The position numbers and the translations under genes were made by a program. From the NCBI GenBank assembly GCA_964534135.1, contig CAZHQC010000027.1, positions 1 through 22,361 on the forward strand: a stretch of 22,361 nucleotides of DNA, given 5' to 3'. Positions 7,296-13,856 of this stretch are shown here, one piece after another. The notes below the pieces were generated by a model, which had not been told where the DNA came from, searched no databases, and saw only the letters and a list, made by a program, of their open reading frames with translations. This DNA comes from JAKLQJ01 sp964534135 (GTDB lineage: Bacteria > Elusimicrobiota > Elusimicrobia > Elusimicrobiales > UBA9959). Position 1 is the first letter of the stretch. Each line of letters opens with the position of its first letter.

Positions 7296-8288
7296 TTAGA
7301 TTGCCTTTATAATTTCTTTTTGATTTATTGTTGCCGTTCCCAATTTGCTTACCACAATTTGTCCCGCTATATTGGCAATTTCAGCCGCGTTTTCAAAACT
7401 TGAACCTGCGGCTATGGATAATGTGAAAACCGAAATAACCGTATCTCCGGCGCCGGTGACATCAAAAACTTCTTTGGTTTGAGTGGGGATATGTTTTATT
7501 CGGAGAGTTTTTAAGTTATTGTTAAAGAGAGTCATTCCATTTTCGCCTTGCGTAATTAAAAGGGATTTAAGTTTAAGTTTTTTTATTATTTTTTTCCCCA
7601 AATTGATAATATGTTCCTGGGAAGATTTGGGGATTTGCCTCATGCCGCTAAAAGCTTCAGTGGTATTGGGGGTTATGCAAGTAACTTTTTTATATTTTCC
7701 AAAATGCTCCACTTTAGGATCCACACATACCGGAACTTTAAAATTCGCGCATAGTTTGATGGTTTTACTTATCATGGTGGGAGTAAACATTCCTTTGCCA
7801 TAATCTGATATTATGACTGCTTTAGAACCGTTTTTAATATCAATTTTGAGGAAGCTCAAAAACATTTTTTCCATATTTTTTGAAAGTTTAAAGTCCAGAG
7901 GAGGGTCTATATCAAAACGAACAATTTGCTGATGCTCGGACATAATACGGTTTTTTTCTATGGTTTTTACAGCTTTTGATTGTATTAAACCTGAAATATT
8001 TATCTTTCGTTCTTTATTGATGTTGATAAGTTTCTTACCGGCTTCATCATTTCCTATAAGGGATATTAATGAGACATCGGCTCCAAGTTCTATCAGATTG
8101 TTGGCCACATTCCCGGCGCCGCCCAGGATAACTTTTTCTTCTTCAATTTTCACAATGGGAACCGGAGCTTCAGGTGAAATTCTCGATACGGAACCTTTGA
8201 TAAATCTGTCTAACATAATTTCGCCTATTACGGTTACTTTTATGCCTGAAAAGGTTTTAATTATTTTTTTAAGCTTAGTATTTTTCAT
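7296..8288 (-). CDS. hldA: D-glycero-beta-D-manno-heptose-7-phosphate kinase (HldA / RfaE domain I)
   Basis: A 330-residue PfkB/ribokinase-family kinase that phosphorylates heptose 7-phosphate at C1 on the way to ADP-heptose. Motifs: VIGEIMLDRFI (20-30), SPEAPVPIV (38-46), GGAGNVANNL (56-65), SDYGKGM (161-167) and DVTGAGDT (276-283) with Asp282 as the expected catalytic base. These blocks match RfaE/HldE domain I closely. In many bacteria this kinase is fused to an adenylyltransferase. Here the protein ends at the kinase, and no nucleotidyltransferase frame follows in the 58-bp gap, so the second activity must lie elsewhere. A GGAAGAG Shine-Dalgarno-like run lies about 11 bases before the ATG. 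Confidence 0.93.
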   Translation of the reverse strand: MKNTKLKKIIKTFSGIKVTVIGEIMLDRFIKGSVSRISPEAPVPIVKIEEEKVILGGAGNVANNLIELGADVSLISLIGNDEAGKKLININKERKINISGLIQSKAVKTIEKNRIMSEHQQIVRFDIDPPLDFKLSKNMEKMFLSFLKIDIKNGSKAVIISDYGKGMFTPTMISKTIKLCANFKVPVCVDPKVEHFGKYKKVTCITPNTTEAFSGMRQIPKSSQEHIINLGKKIIKKLKLKSLLITQGENGMTLFNNNLKTLRIKHIPTQTKEVFDVTGAGDTVISVFTLSIAAGSSFENAAEIANIAGQIVVSKLGTATINQKEIIKAI

Positions 8289-8351
8289 AATTTTATTAAC
8301 TCTTCCATTTGCCTAATTTCTGCATAACCTAATTGCCTTTTTTTTATTATA

Positions 8352-9173
8352 TCATTCATATTTTCTTTTTACGAGTTTTGCTTTTATGGAGCCTATAAAT
8401 ATCTCAGCTATAAGCATAATAGGTATTCTTTCTTCGTCATCCGTAAGCCAAACATACATGCTTTTGCCTTTTTTAGGCACAAAAATACCTTCATTGCCAA
8501 CGCCCGGTTCAACCAAGATGCATTTTCGTGTACCAAAAGAGGTTTTAATTTTTTTTCTCTTTAAAACTCTTAAGGTAAGTTGCCAATCACGTTTGGTGTT
8601 TATATTTACCGTCATGTCTTTTCCCGGTTCAAGTTTCATTGTTCTAAAGTAATAAAGGCTCGATAGAACATCATGAACATCTTTTTGGAGTTTATCACCT
8701 ATCTCTCTGATGATATTTTTTTTATTTAGCTTTTCTCCATAAAAAGTCATATTTTCATAATCAAAAATAAGCCATTCATTATAAAAGTATTTTCCTTCCT
8801 GCAGTTTCTTTAAATAACCATAGGAGCGGTTAAAATTAACATCCGGCCATGATTCATTTACATCTCTAACGCGATAAAAAGTTTTTGCTATTCCGGCTGA
8901 TCTCGCTCTGCTAATTATGTGATAGGCCGTATTACCGTTAATAAGCACGGCTTTATCTATTTCTATAAATGATTTCCCGACTTTCATTAAGCCCCAAGAT
9001 ATTTTATATTCAAGTCTTTCTTTATAAAAAATTTGATTTGCTATGGTTGCATCCATTGTAATTTCAGGAGCATTTTCCAAGGGACAAGTTATTGTTTTCA
9101 TCTTCTTTTTAGCGCTTAGATTAAAAGCTGGAAACGATATTAGTAAGATATAAAAGATAGTCTTAAAAACCAT
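8352..9173 (-). CDS. Secreted DUF3108-family protein
   Basis: I place the start at the ATG complementary to 9171-9173 rather than a longer frame from 9209. From there the protein opens directly with a Sec signal (hydrophobic residues 5-18, likely cleavage after Leu-Ser-Ala). The upstream 12 codons would overlap the methyltransferase gene further. The resulting 273-residue protein has the DUF3108 pattern: ERLEYKISWGLMKVG after the signal, DVHDVLSSLYYFRT in the middle, and a beta-rich C-terminal half with YVWLTDDEERIPIML. DUF3108 proteins are periplasmic or outer-membrane-associated and of unknown function. This one overlaps the methyltransferase gene by 11 bases and lies between gmhB and hldA, which suggests an envelope role. 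Confidence 0.82.
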   Translation of the reverse strand: MVFKTIFYILLISFPAFNLSAKKKMKTITCPLENAPEITMDATIANQIFYKERLEYKISWGLMKVGKSFIEIDKAVLINGNTAYHIISRARSAGIAKTFYRVRDVNESWPDVNFNRSYGYLKKLQEGKYFYNEWLIFDYENMTFYGEKLNKKNIIREIGDKLQKDVHDVLSSLYYFRTMKLEPGKDMTVNINTKRDWQLTLRVLKRKKIKTSFGTRKCILVEPGVGNEGIFVPKKGKSMYVWLTDDEERIPIMLIAEIFIGSIKAKLVKRKYE

Positions 9174-9714
9174 AGTATATCCTTGCGCCGACAAAAATAA
9201 TAAGCGCAATCATTGCCACCATGCCTCGCCATTCTTTGTTTTTTCTAAAAGTTTCCCCGGAATAAACACTTGAATCAAAGAAATTGTGGAAAGAACCAAG
9301 CTTTGGAATTATGGAATTTACGGTTTTTTTATAGTTCTCATAGTCTTTACCATAAGTTTTTAGTAAAAATTTCTCTTCAGCAAATATTGTTTTTTTATAA
9401 ATCCAAGAAAATGCCACTATGGCGAAAACCCATACAATAAGTGTCCGCGCGATATCATTAGGCGAGTAGAGAGTCAACATAAAACCCAATGTCATTATAA
9501 AAGTTCCCAAATAGAGAGGATTTCTTGCCGCGGCATAAGGGCCGTTTGTGGTTAAGGTTTTGGATTTTACTATACAGGCGCTTGAAAGGAGTCTTACTGT
9601 TTGCCCTATCACAAAAAGGATTAATCCCGCAAAGAAAAAATTCCAATTGTCTGGTTTAGCTATAATTAGCATTAGTATAGCCGTGATTTGGGATATAAGT
9701 ATCCTTTTTTTCAT
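9163..9714 (-). CDS. Integral-membrane ICMT/PEMT-type methyltransferase-like protein
   Basis: A 183-residue membrane protein with hydrophobic segments at about residues 5-19, 24-45, 68-83, 90-108 and 164-178. It carries the family hallmarks NGPYAAARNPLYLGTF (57-72) and EEKFLLKTYGKDYENYKK (113-130), which in isoprenylcysteine carboxyl methyltransferase and phospholipid methyltransferase relatives bind S-adenosylmethionine and shape the active site. The substrate cannot be read from sequence. No prenylated protein is expected in bacteria, so a lipid, quinone or envelope sugar substrate is more likely. A GGAGA Shine-Dalgarno precedes the ATG, 16 bp after gmhB. The stop overlaps the DUF3108 start, so the two are translated as a pair. 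Confidence 0.85.
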   Translation of the reverse strand: MKKRILISQITAILMLIIAKPDNWNFFFAGLILFVIGQTVRLLSSACIVKSKTLTTNGPYAAARNPLYLGTFIMTLGFMLTLYSPNDIARTLIVWVFAIVAFSWIYKKTIFAEEKFLLKTYGKDYENYKKTVNSIIPKLGSFHNFFDSSVYSGETFRKNKEWRGMVAMIALIIFVGARIYYGF

Positions 9715-9730
9715 ATTAGTCTCCGAGATA

Positions 9731-10315
9731 TTATCCTTTCTGTTTTTCTATCCATTTTGCGGCGGTTAAAATGTTTTTTGCCACAAAATTAGATTTTATT
9801 TTTTTTCCGTATTTCAAAATTTGAGTTCTGCCATGCCCTGTTTCAAGGAGAACCGTTTTAATTTTAAATTTTTGACCGAGTTTGATATCTGAAATTTTAT
9901 CGCCTATCATGAAAGAGCCTGAAAGATTTATATTGTGCCGGGATAAGGCTTCATTAACAAGTCCTATATTCGGCTTGCGGCAGGAACACTTGTCTTGGGG
10001 GGCATGGGGACAAAAGTATATACCTTCAATATTAATACCCATCGTTTTTAGTTTTTTATGAAGATATAAATTTATTTTTTTTGATTTCTCAAGAGTCATG
10101 TATTTTCTGGCAATACCGGATTGGTTCGTCACTATAATTAATATATAGCCCATTTCCTGAAACAAGCTGAGAGCTGTGGGAGCGCATTTATAAAGTTTTA
10201 ATGATTTTTCTTCAGTTAAATAATGGCCGGGCCTATCATGAACAATTGTTCCATCACGGTCTAAAAAGATAGCGGCTTTTGGAGAGCGAGTTCTTTTTTT
10301 TGAAAAGACGATCAT
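9731..10315 (-). CDS. gmhB: D-glycero-D-manno-heptose 1,7-bisphosphate 7-phosphatase
   Basis: A HAD-family phosphatase of 194 residues that removes the 7-phosphate from heptose 1,7-bisphosphate, the product of HldA. HAD motif I FLDRDGT places the nucleophile at Asp19 and the acid/base at Asp21; motif II is VTNQSGIAR (62-70); motif IV is GDKISD (138-143). The zinc-binding insertion CPHAPQDKCSC gives ligands Cys102, His104, Cys110 and Cys112, a mark of GmhB and related histidinol-phosphate phosphatases. The hldA neighbourhood decides for GmhB. The ATG overlaps the lpxK stop by 4 bases and uses a GGAGAAGG Shine-Dalgarno in the last lpxK codons. Confidence 0.93.
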   Translation of the reverse strand: MIVFSKKRTRSPKAAIFLDRDGTIVHDRPGHYLTEEKSLKLYKCAPTALSLFQEMGYILIIVTNQSGIARKYMTLEKSKKINLYLHKKLKTMGINIEGIYFCPHAPQDKCSCRKPNIGLVNEALSRHNINLSGSFMIGDKISDIKLGQKFKIKTVLLETGHGRTQILKYGKKIKSNFVAKNILTAAKWIEKQKG

Positions 10316-11394
10316 ATTCCTTCTCCTTTTTCAATAACTTGGTCCAGGAAAACTTTATAACCATTGCACAAAAAAACAACTTCAACAAATAGAATATAAA
10401 CATTTTTTCCAATTAACTTCTTCCAGTTTTTTGGAAATCGGGAAAAATCCTTATAAGTTGTTATTAAAATGGCATTGTTTCTATGGTTTTCTATGGTTTT
10501 AAATTCCGCATTTGTAAAATGGTGATGGTCGGGAAAGCGCCATGCTTGGTTTATTTTTAAGCCTAAAGAATTTAGGCTTTCTTCAAAAGATGAAGGATCT
10601 CCTATCCCTGAAAGAACAACGGCATTTCCTTTGATGGAATCAAGTGGGATTTTTTTAAGAGTAGAGGCATTTATAAAAAATTGTGGCACATGCATACTTT
10701 CTATTATCTGAGCTTTTGGATTTATTTTATAGATAGCTAGTTTGATCTCTTTGAGTTTTTCTTCCGTTTCTCTCTCGCAATGGGTTAAAATTACCAAATC
10801 AGCTCTTTTTATTCCATTTTTATTTTCCCTAAGATTGCCCATAGGCAGAAGTTTTTCATTTTCAAAGTCTGTTGCCGCATTGATTAATAGAAAATTTTTA
10901 TCTCTTTTTAAACGAAAATACTGATAGCCATCATCCATTAAAATTATATTGCTGTCAAATTCTTTTATGGCTGTTTTTCCCGCCTTATAGCGGTCTGAGG
11001 AAACAATGATTGGAATAGATAAGTCTTTAAGAATATCATAAAGCATTAAAGCTTCATCTCCCACTTCATCGGGAGAAAAAACTCTGTCCTTATGCAGCAC
11101 AACAACATCTCTTTGCTTGTTTTTTCTTTTGTAACCGCGCATTATAATGGCTACATTAAAACCGGTTTTCTTTAATTCAGTCGCTGCAAGTATTACGGTT
11201 GAAGTTTTTCCCGTGCCACCGGTTGATATATTGCCAAAACAAATAACTTTAACCGGCAAAGTTAGTTTTTTGAAAAAACCGATCTCATAGAGCTTTTTGC
11301 GGGTATTGATGGTGAACCCATAAATTAGCGACAAAAAACTAAGGGCTAAGTTGCCCGCTAAAGTATCTTTAATTTTATCTCTCAAATTTTCCAT
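10312..11394 (-). CDS. lpxK: Tetraacyldisaccharide 4'-kinase
   Basis: LpxK phosphorylates the 4' position of the lipid A disaccharide at the inner membrane. The 360 residues include an N-terminal amphipathic/hydrophobic stretch (12-28), the P-loop GNISTGGTGKTS (54-65), RGYKRK (86-91), VGDEALMLYD (111-120), MDDGYQYFRLKRD (153-165) and a C-terminal FPDHHHF motif. The segment after the DD pair usually reads DG-Phe/Met-Gln-His; here the His is Tyr159, a noticeable variation. The gene begins 3 bp after the glycosyltransferase stop and overlaps gmhB. A perfect 10-bp tandem duplication (10481-10500) lies inside the frame at the ENHRNN codons. Confidence 0.94.
   Translation of the reverse strand: MENLRDKIKDTLAGNLALSFLSLIYGFTINTRKKLYEIGFFKKLTLPVKVICFGNISTGGTGKTSTVILAATELKKTGFNVAIIMRGYKRKNKQRDVVVLHKDRVFSPDEVGDEALMLYDILKDLSIPIIVSSDRYKAGKTAIKEFDSNIILMDDGYQYFRLKRDKNFLLINAATDFENEKLLPMGNLRENKNGIKRADLVILTHCERETEEKLKEIKLAIYKINPKAQIIESMHVPQFFINASTLKKIPLDSIKGNAVVLSGIGDPSSFEESLNSLGLKINQAWRFPDHHHFTNAEFKTIENHRNNAILITTYKDFSRFPKNWKKLIGKNVYILFVEVVFLCNGYKVFLDQVIEKGEGI
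10481..10500. repeat. 10-bp tandem duplication inside lpxK
   Basis: CTATGGTTTT occurs twice in tandem with no mismatch. The unit is not a multiple of three, so gain or loss of one copy by slippage would shift the lpxK frame. The frame is intact as read here. Confidence 0.8.
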
Positions 11395-11397
11395 AGT

Positions 11398-12417
11398 TTA
11401 TAACTGAAGCTTTTTCAACATATCGGTCAATTTATTGTAAACAATTTCAGGTTTCAGGTCGGTTAAACATTTTAAGTTATTATTACAAGTATTTTTGGCA
11501 CAAGCGATACACTCAAGATTATCCAATCTAATAGATTGATGTCGTGGATCATCAGGGGGATTCCAGGCTTCCGGTGAACTGGAAGAATGTATTGCCAATG
11601 TCGGAATATCTACAGCTTGAGCAATGTGTTTAGTACCATTGCAATTGCTTACGAATATATTGGTTTTCTTAATAATTGAGGCAAGTTTCATAATAGTAGG
11701 TGTTTCTGGCGACACAAATATACTGGGGTGATTTACATCACGAACTATCTTATCTGCCAGGGGTTTTTCTCCAGGTCCCCAAAACAATATTATTTTAGAG
11801 TTGAAGTTGGAAAGAATTAGCTTTGCCAATGCTGAAAAATATTCAGCTGGCCATATCCTTGTTTTTCGTCTAGATGTAGGAGAAAAACCTATTATCAAAT
11901 CGTTTTGTTTAAATTTAACAATATTTTTTTCGGCCCATTCCAGGTCTTGTGGGGTGATATAAATTTTTGGATAGGGATAGAAGATTTTTTTTAAATTTAA
12001 GGCCTTAAGAAGGTCTATTTTATGAAAAGCGTTATAAGGATTTGAGTCTTTTAATTTTTCCAATTTAAGATTATAAGCCCAGCTGGAAGAAGTATATTGA
12101 GGTCCCGCCTTTGTTTTTGCTCCACTCAAAGCTGTTATTAATGCAGAACGAGGATTTGATAAAAAGTCAATTACAAGGTCATATTTCTTTTTCCTTATTT
12201 TAAAAATCCACTCAATTGGTTTTTTTTTATCATAAACTAAAACGTCATTTATATAGGGGATTCCTAGGACTGTTTCGTTAGAAGGTTTTTCCACGAGAAA
12301 ATCGATTTTTGAATTTGGAAAATTTTTTCTCAAAACTTCAATTGCAGGAGTTGTTAAAAGCACATCACCGATTCTTTTTAGCTGTATTATAAGAATATTT
12401 TCAAAATTAGAAGTCAT
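11398..12417 (-). CDS. GT9 heptosyltransferase-like glycosyltransferase
   Basis: A 339-residue GT-B glycosyltransferase of family GT9, which uses ADP-heptose or similar donors to build the LPS core. The N-terminal half starts ILIIQLKRIGDVLLTTPAIEVLR, with Asp18 in the conserved GD position. The C-terminal half has IIGFSPTSRRKTRIWP (175-190), LFWGPGE (211-217) and VSNCNGTKHIAQA (256-268). That last block stands where classical WaaC/WaaF have a NDSGPMHLA motif, so the acceptor or donor details may differ. A four-cysteine tail follows (Cys303, Cys306, Cys311, Cys317). It starts one base after the second DUF4254 gene and is followed by lpxK. Whether it is WaaC, WaaF or another GT9 cannot be told. 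Confidence 0.88.
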   Translation of the reverse strand: MTSNFENILIIQLKRIGDVLLTTPAIEVLRKNFPNSKIDFLVEKPSNETVLGIPYINDVLVYDKKKPIEWIFKIRKKKYDLVIDFLSNPRSALITALSGAKTKAGPQYTSSSWAYNLKLEKLKDSNPYNAFHKIDLLKALNLKKIFYPYPKIYITPQDLEWAEKNIVKFKQNDLIIGFSPTSRRKTRIWPAEYFSALAKLILSNFNSKIILFWGPGEKPLADKIVRDVNHPSIFVSPETPTIMKLASIIKKTNIFVSNCNGTKHIAQAVDIPTLAIHSSSSPEAWNPPDDPRHQSIRLDNLECIACAKNTCNNNLKCLTDLKPEIVYNKLTDMLKKLQL

Positions 12418-12418
12418 T

Positions 12419-12688
12419 TTATTGTTTTATCGTATATTTTGGATCATTGTACATTTTAAACTGACGATAAATTTTTGGGTGAGCCTGACCCGATATATAT
12501 TTTCCAAACAATTCTTTTAACTCAATTTCCAAATCATTAACTTGCATTTGAAGTATTTTCATTTTATGAGTAGATTCTTCTTTGTGCTCGTCATTGGCAT
12601 CATCTCTTCCAATTTGCTCTTTCATATGAAATGTTTTGAGTTGCATTATGCTTATTTTATCCACTAAGCTTCCTATAGTTTCAGCCAT
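12419..12688 (-). CDS. DUF4254-like protein, C-terminal half (split gene)
   Basis: An 89-residue, predominantly helical protein opening MAETIGSLVDKISIMQLKTFHM, which resembles the second half of DUF4254 proteins (the block with IDRLSI-x-x-LKIYHM). DUF4254 is normally one polypeptide of about 200 residues. Here its two conserved blocks sit in separate genes. The ATG shares one base with the stop of the preceding 67-residue gene (TAATG), so translation is probably coupled. It is followed after one base by the GT9 gene. Function is unknown. From memory, DUF4254 genes are often next to GT9 genes, which suggests a partner or regulatory role in glycosylation (inference). Confidence 0.78.
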   Translation of the reverse strand: MAETIGSLVDKISIMQLKTFHMKEQIGRDDANDEHKEESTHKMKILQMQVNDLEIELKELFGKYISGQAHPKIYRQFKMYNDPKYTIKQ

Positions 12689-12891
12689 TATTTTTCTCCA
12701 ATCGCGCTTAGCACAGCTTCATCGATTTTTTCTATCAAATCATTTCTTTTTTGATTTAATTTATCTATCTCTCTTTTGGCCGCGGCAACTACCAGATCGT
12801 CCTTTAAGCGAGCTTTATCTTCTTGATGCCATAAAACGGTATTGGTCATCGAAAGTTCAGCTACAAGTTTTCCTATATCCAGTTTTTCCAT
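12688..12891 (-). CDS. DUF4254-like protein, N-terminal half (split gene)
   Basis: A 67-residue helical protein containing LWHQEDKARLKDDLVVAAAKREIDKLNQKRNDLIEKID split across about residues 20-57. This matches the first conserved block of DUF4254 (a W-H-x-E-D-x-A-R stretch, then I-D-x-L-N-Q-x-R-N-D). A strong Shine-Dalgarno (AAGGAG, complement of 12898-12903) stands 6 bases before the ATG, so this is a genuine translation start. It ends in TAATG, shared with the gene for the second block. There are no cysteines, signal peptide or membrane segment, so it is probably cytoplasmic. The two halves may form a complex equal to the single-chain family. Confidence 0.75.
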   Translation of the reverse strand: MEKLDIGKLVAELSMTNTVLWHQEDKARLKDDLVVAAAKREIDKLNQKRNDLIEKIDEAVLSAIGEK

Positions 12892-12897
12892 TATTAT

Positions 12898-12903
12898 CTC
12901 CTT
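12898..12903 (-). promoter_or_regulatory. Strong ribosome binding site for the DUF4254 pair
   Basis: The minus strand reads AAGGAG six bases before the ATG of the 67-residue gene. It is one of the best Shine-Dalgarno matches in the window and supports that small gene as real. Confidence 0.75.
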
Positions 12904-12941
12904 ACAGTCTTTTCTTTTTTCGTGGTGTTTCTTGTAACCTG

Positions 12942-12962
12942 AAAAGGCGGTAAATGCCTTTT
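12942..12962. terminator. Perfect hairpin between the deacetylase gene and the DUF4254 pair
   Basis: AAAAGGC at 12942-12948 pairs perfectly with GCCTTTT at 12956-12962 around a 7-base loop. It begins 4 bases past the deacetylase stop. On the minus strand the 3' arm ends in TTTT, so it could act as a weak intrinsic terminator or attenuator within the operon. On the plus strand it is followed by a longer T-run but no plus-strand gene precedes it. Confidence 0.45.
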
Positions 12963-12966
12963 TTAC

Positions 12967-13815
12967 TTATATGAGTCTGGAGTTTCCTTTTGTTAAATGT
13001 AAATATAAATCGAAATTATTTTCATCATGTTTTATAAAAAGTCTATCTATGGGAGAGACTTTTCTTTCCCAGGGCCATGCGGTCTTGCCTTGCTTAAAGC
13101 TAAAATCGAAAGTGAAGCCCGCATCAAGCGCCGCCTGTCTTACTTTATTGTCATAGGCTCCCGCGCCATAGGGATAAGCAAAAGCGCATAATTCAGTTTG
13201 CAAAGCTGCTTCAAGTTGTTTTTTTGATTCCTTTATTTCCCAGGTGACCATGTCGGTTGACAATGAAAGTAAATTGGGATGATTCATTGTATGTGCGCCA
13301 AATTCCATCACTTTACTCTCTTGCATTTCTTTAATCATAGCCATTGAGGCCATATTAATCCATGGTTCGGTTTTTGTATTATGCCAGGTATTTATTTTTC
13401 CTATGGTATTGTGAACTACAAAAATATTGCCTTTGGCATTTAATTTTTTTAAGATTTTATAGGCATAGGTATAATTATTTTCATAGCCGTCATCAAATGT
13501 TATTAATACCGGGTTTTCAGGTAATTTCCTTTCTCCCTTAAAGTCTGCCAGAATATCGGAAAAATGCACCGTTGTATAGCCATGTTTATTTAAATATTCA
13601 ATTTGTTTTTCAAATTTTTCTGGTGTTATCCAAAGATTTTTTAATGCGGAGTTTTTTGGATAATAGCCTATTTTATGATAGACAAGAACGGGAAGGCCTT
13701 TTTTTGGAAAACGCCACCATGTCCAACGCAGACTCAGAAGGACAATAAGTATCAAAATTATTCCTGTTGTAAACACTTGCATAAGGTAGATTATATCAAA
13801 TATACCGGGAGGCAT
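12967..13815 (-). CDS. Membrane-anchored polysaccharide deacetylase (NodB/CE4 family)
   Basis: A 282-residue protein with an N-terminal membrane anchor (about residues 13-31) followed by a carbohydrate esterase 4 domain. Visible motifs: LPVLVYHKIG (41-50), the catalytic/metal motif TFDDGY with Asp108 and Asp109, the metal-binding pair in GAHTMNHPNLLSL (His175, His179), and FAYPYGAGAYD (212-222). These enzymes remove N-acetyl or other acyl groups from surface sugars. Position in an LPS core cluster suggests an LPS or exopolysaccharide substrate, but peptidoglycan cannot be excluded. The start is uncertain: neither Met1 nor Met12 has a good Shine-Dalgarno, and the anchor fits both. A hairpin follows its stop. 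Confidence 0.9.
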   Translation of the reverse strand: MPPGIFDIIYLMQVFTTGIILILIVLLSLRWTWWRFPKKGLPVLVYHKIGYYPKNSALKNLWITPEKFEKQIEYLNKHGYTTVHFSDILADFKGERKLPENPVLITFDDGYENNYTYAYKILKKLNAKGNIFVVHNTIGKINTWHNTKTEPWINMASMAMIKEMQESKVMEFGAHTMNHPNLLSLSTDMVTWEIKESKKQLEAALQTELCAFAYPYGAGAYDNKVRQAALDAGFTFDFSFKQGKTAWPWERKVSPIDRLFIKHDENNFDLYLHLTKGNSRLI

Positions 13816-13856
13816 AGAGGCAGAAAGGCGGAAAAATAATTTGGAGACTTTAGGAT

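Noticed and set aside
8340..8352. TATAAT at the DUF3108 stop as an internal promoter for hldA
   Set aside because: No acceptable -35 element at the right distance; such hexamers are expected by chance in DNA this AT-rich.
9174..9209. Longer N-terminus of the DUF3108 protein
   Set aside because: The additional 12 residues overlap the methyltransferase gene and precede the signal peptide; ATG 9171-9173 gives a clean signal sequence.
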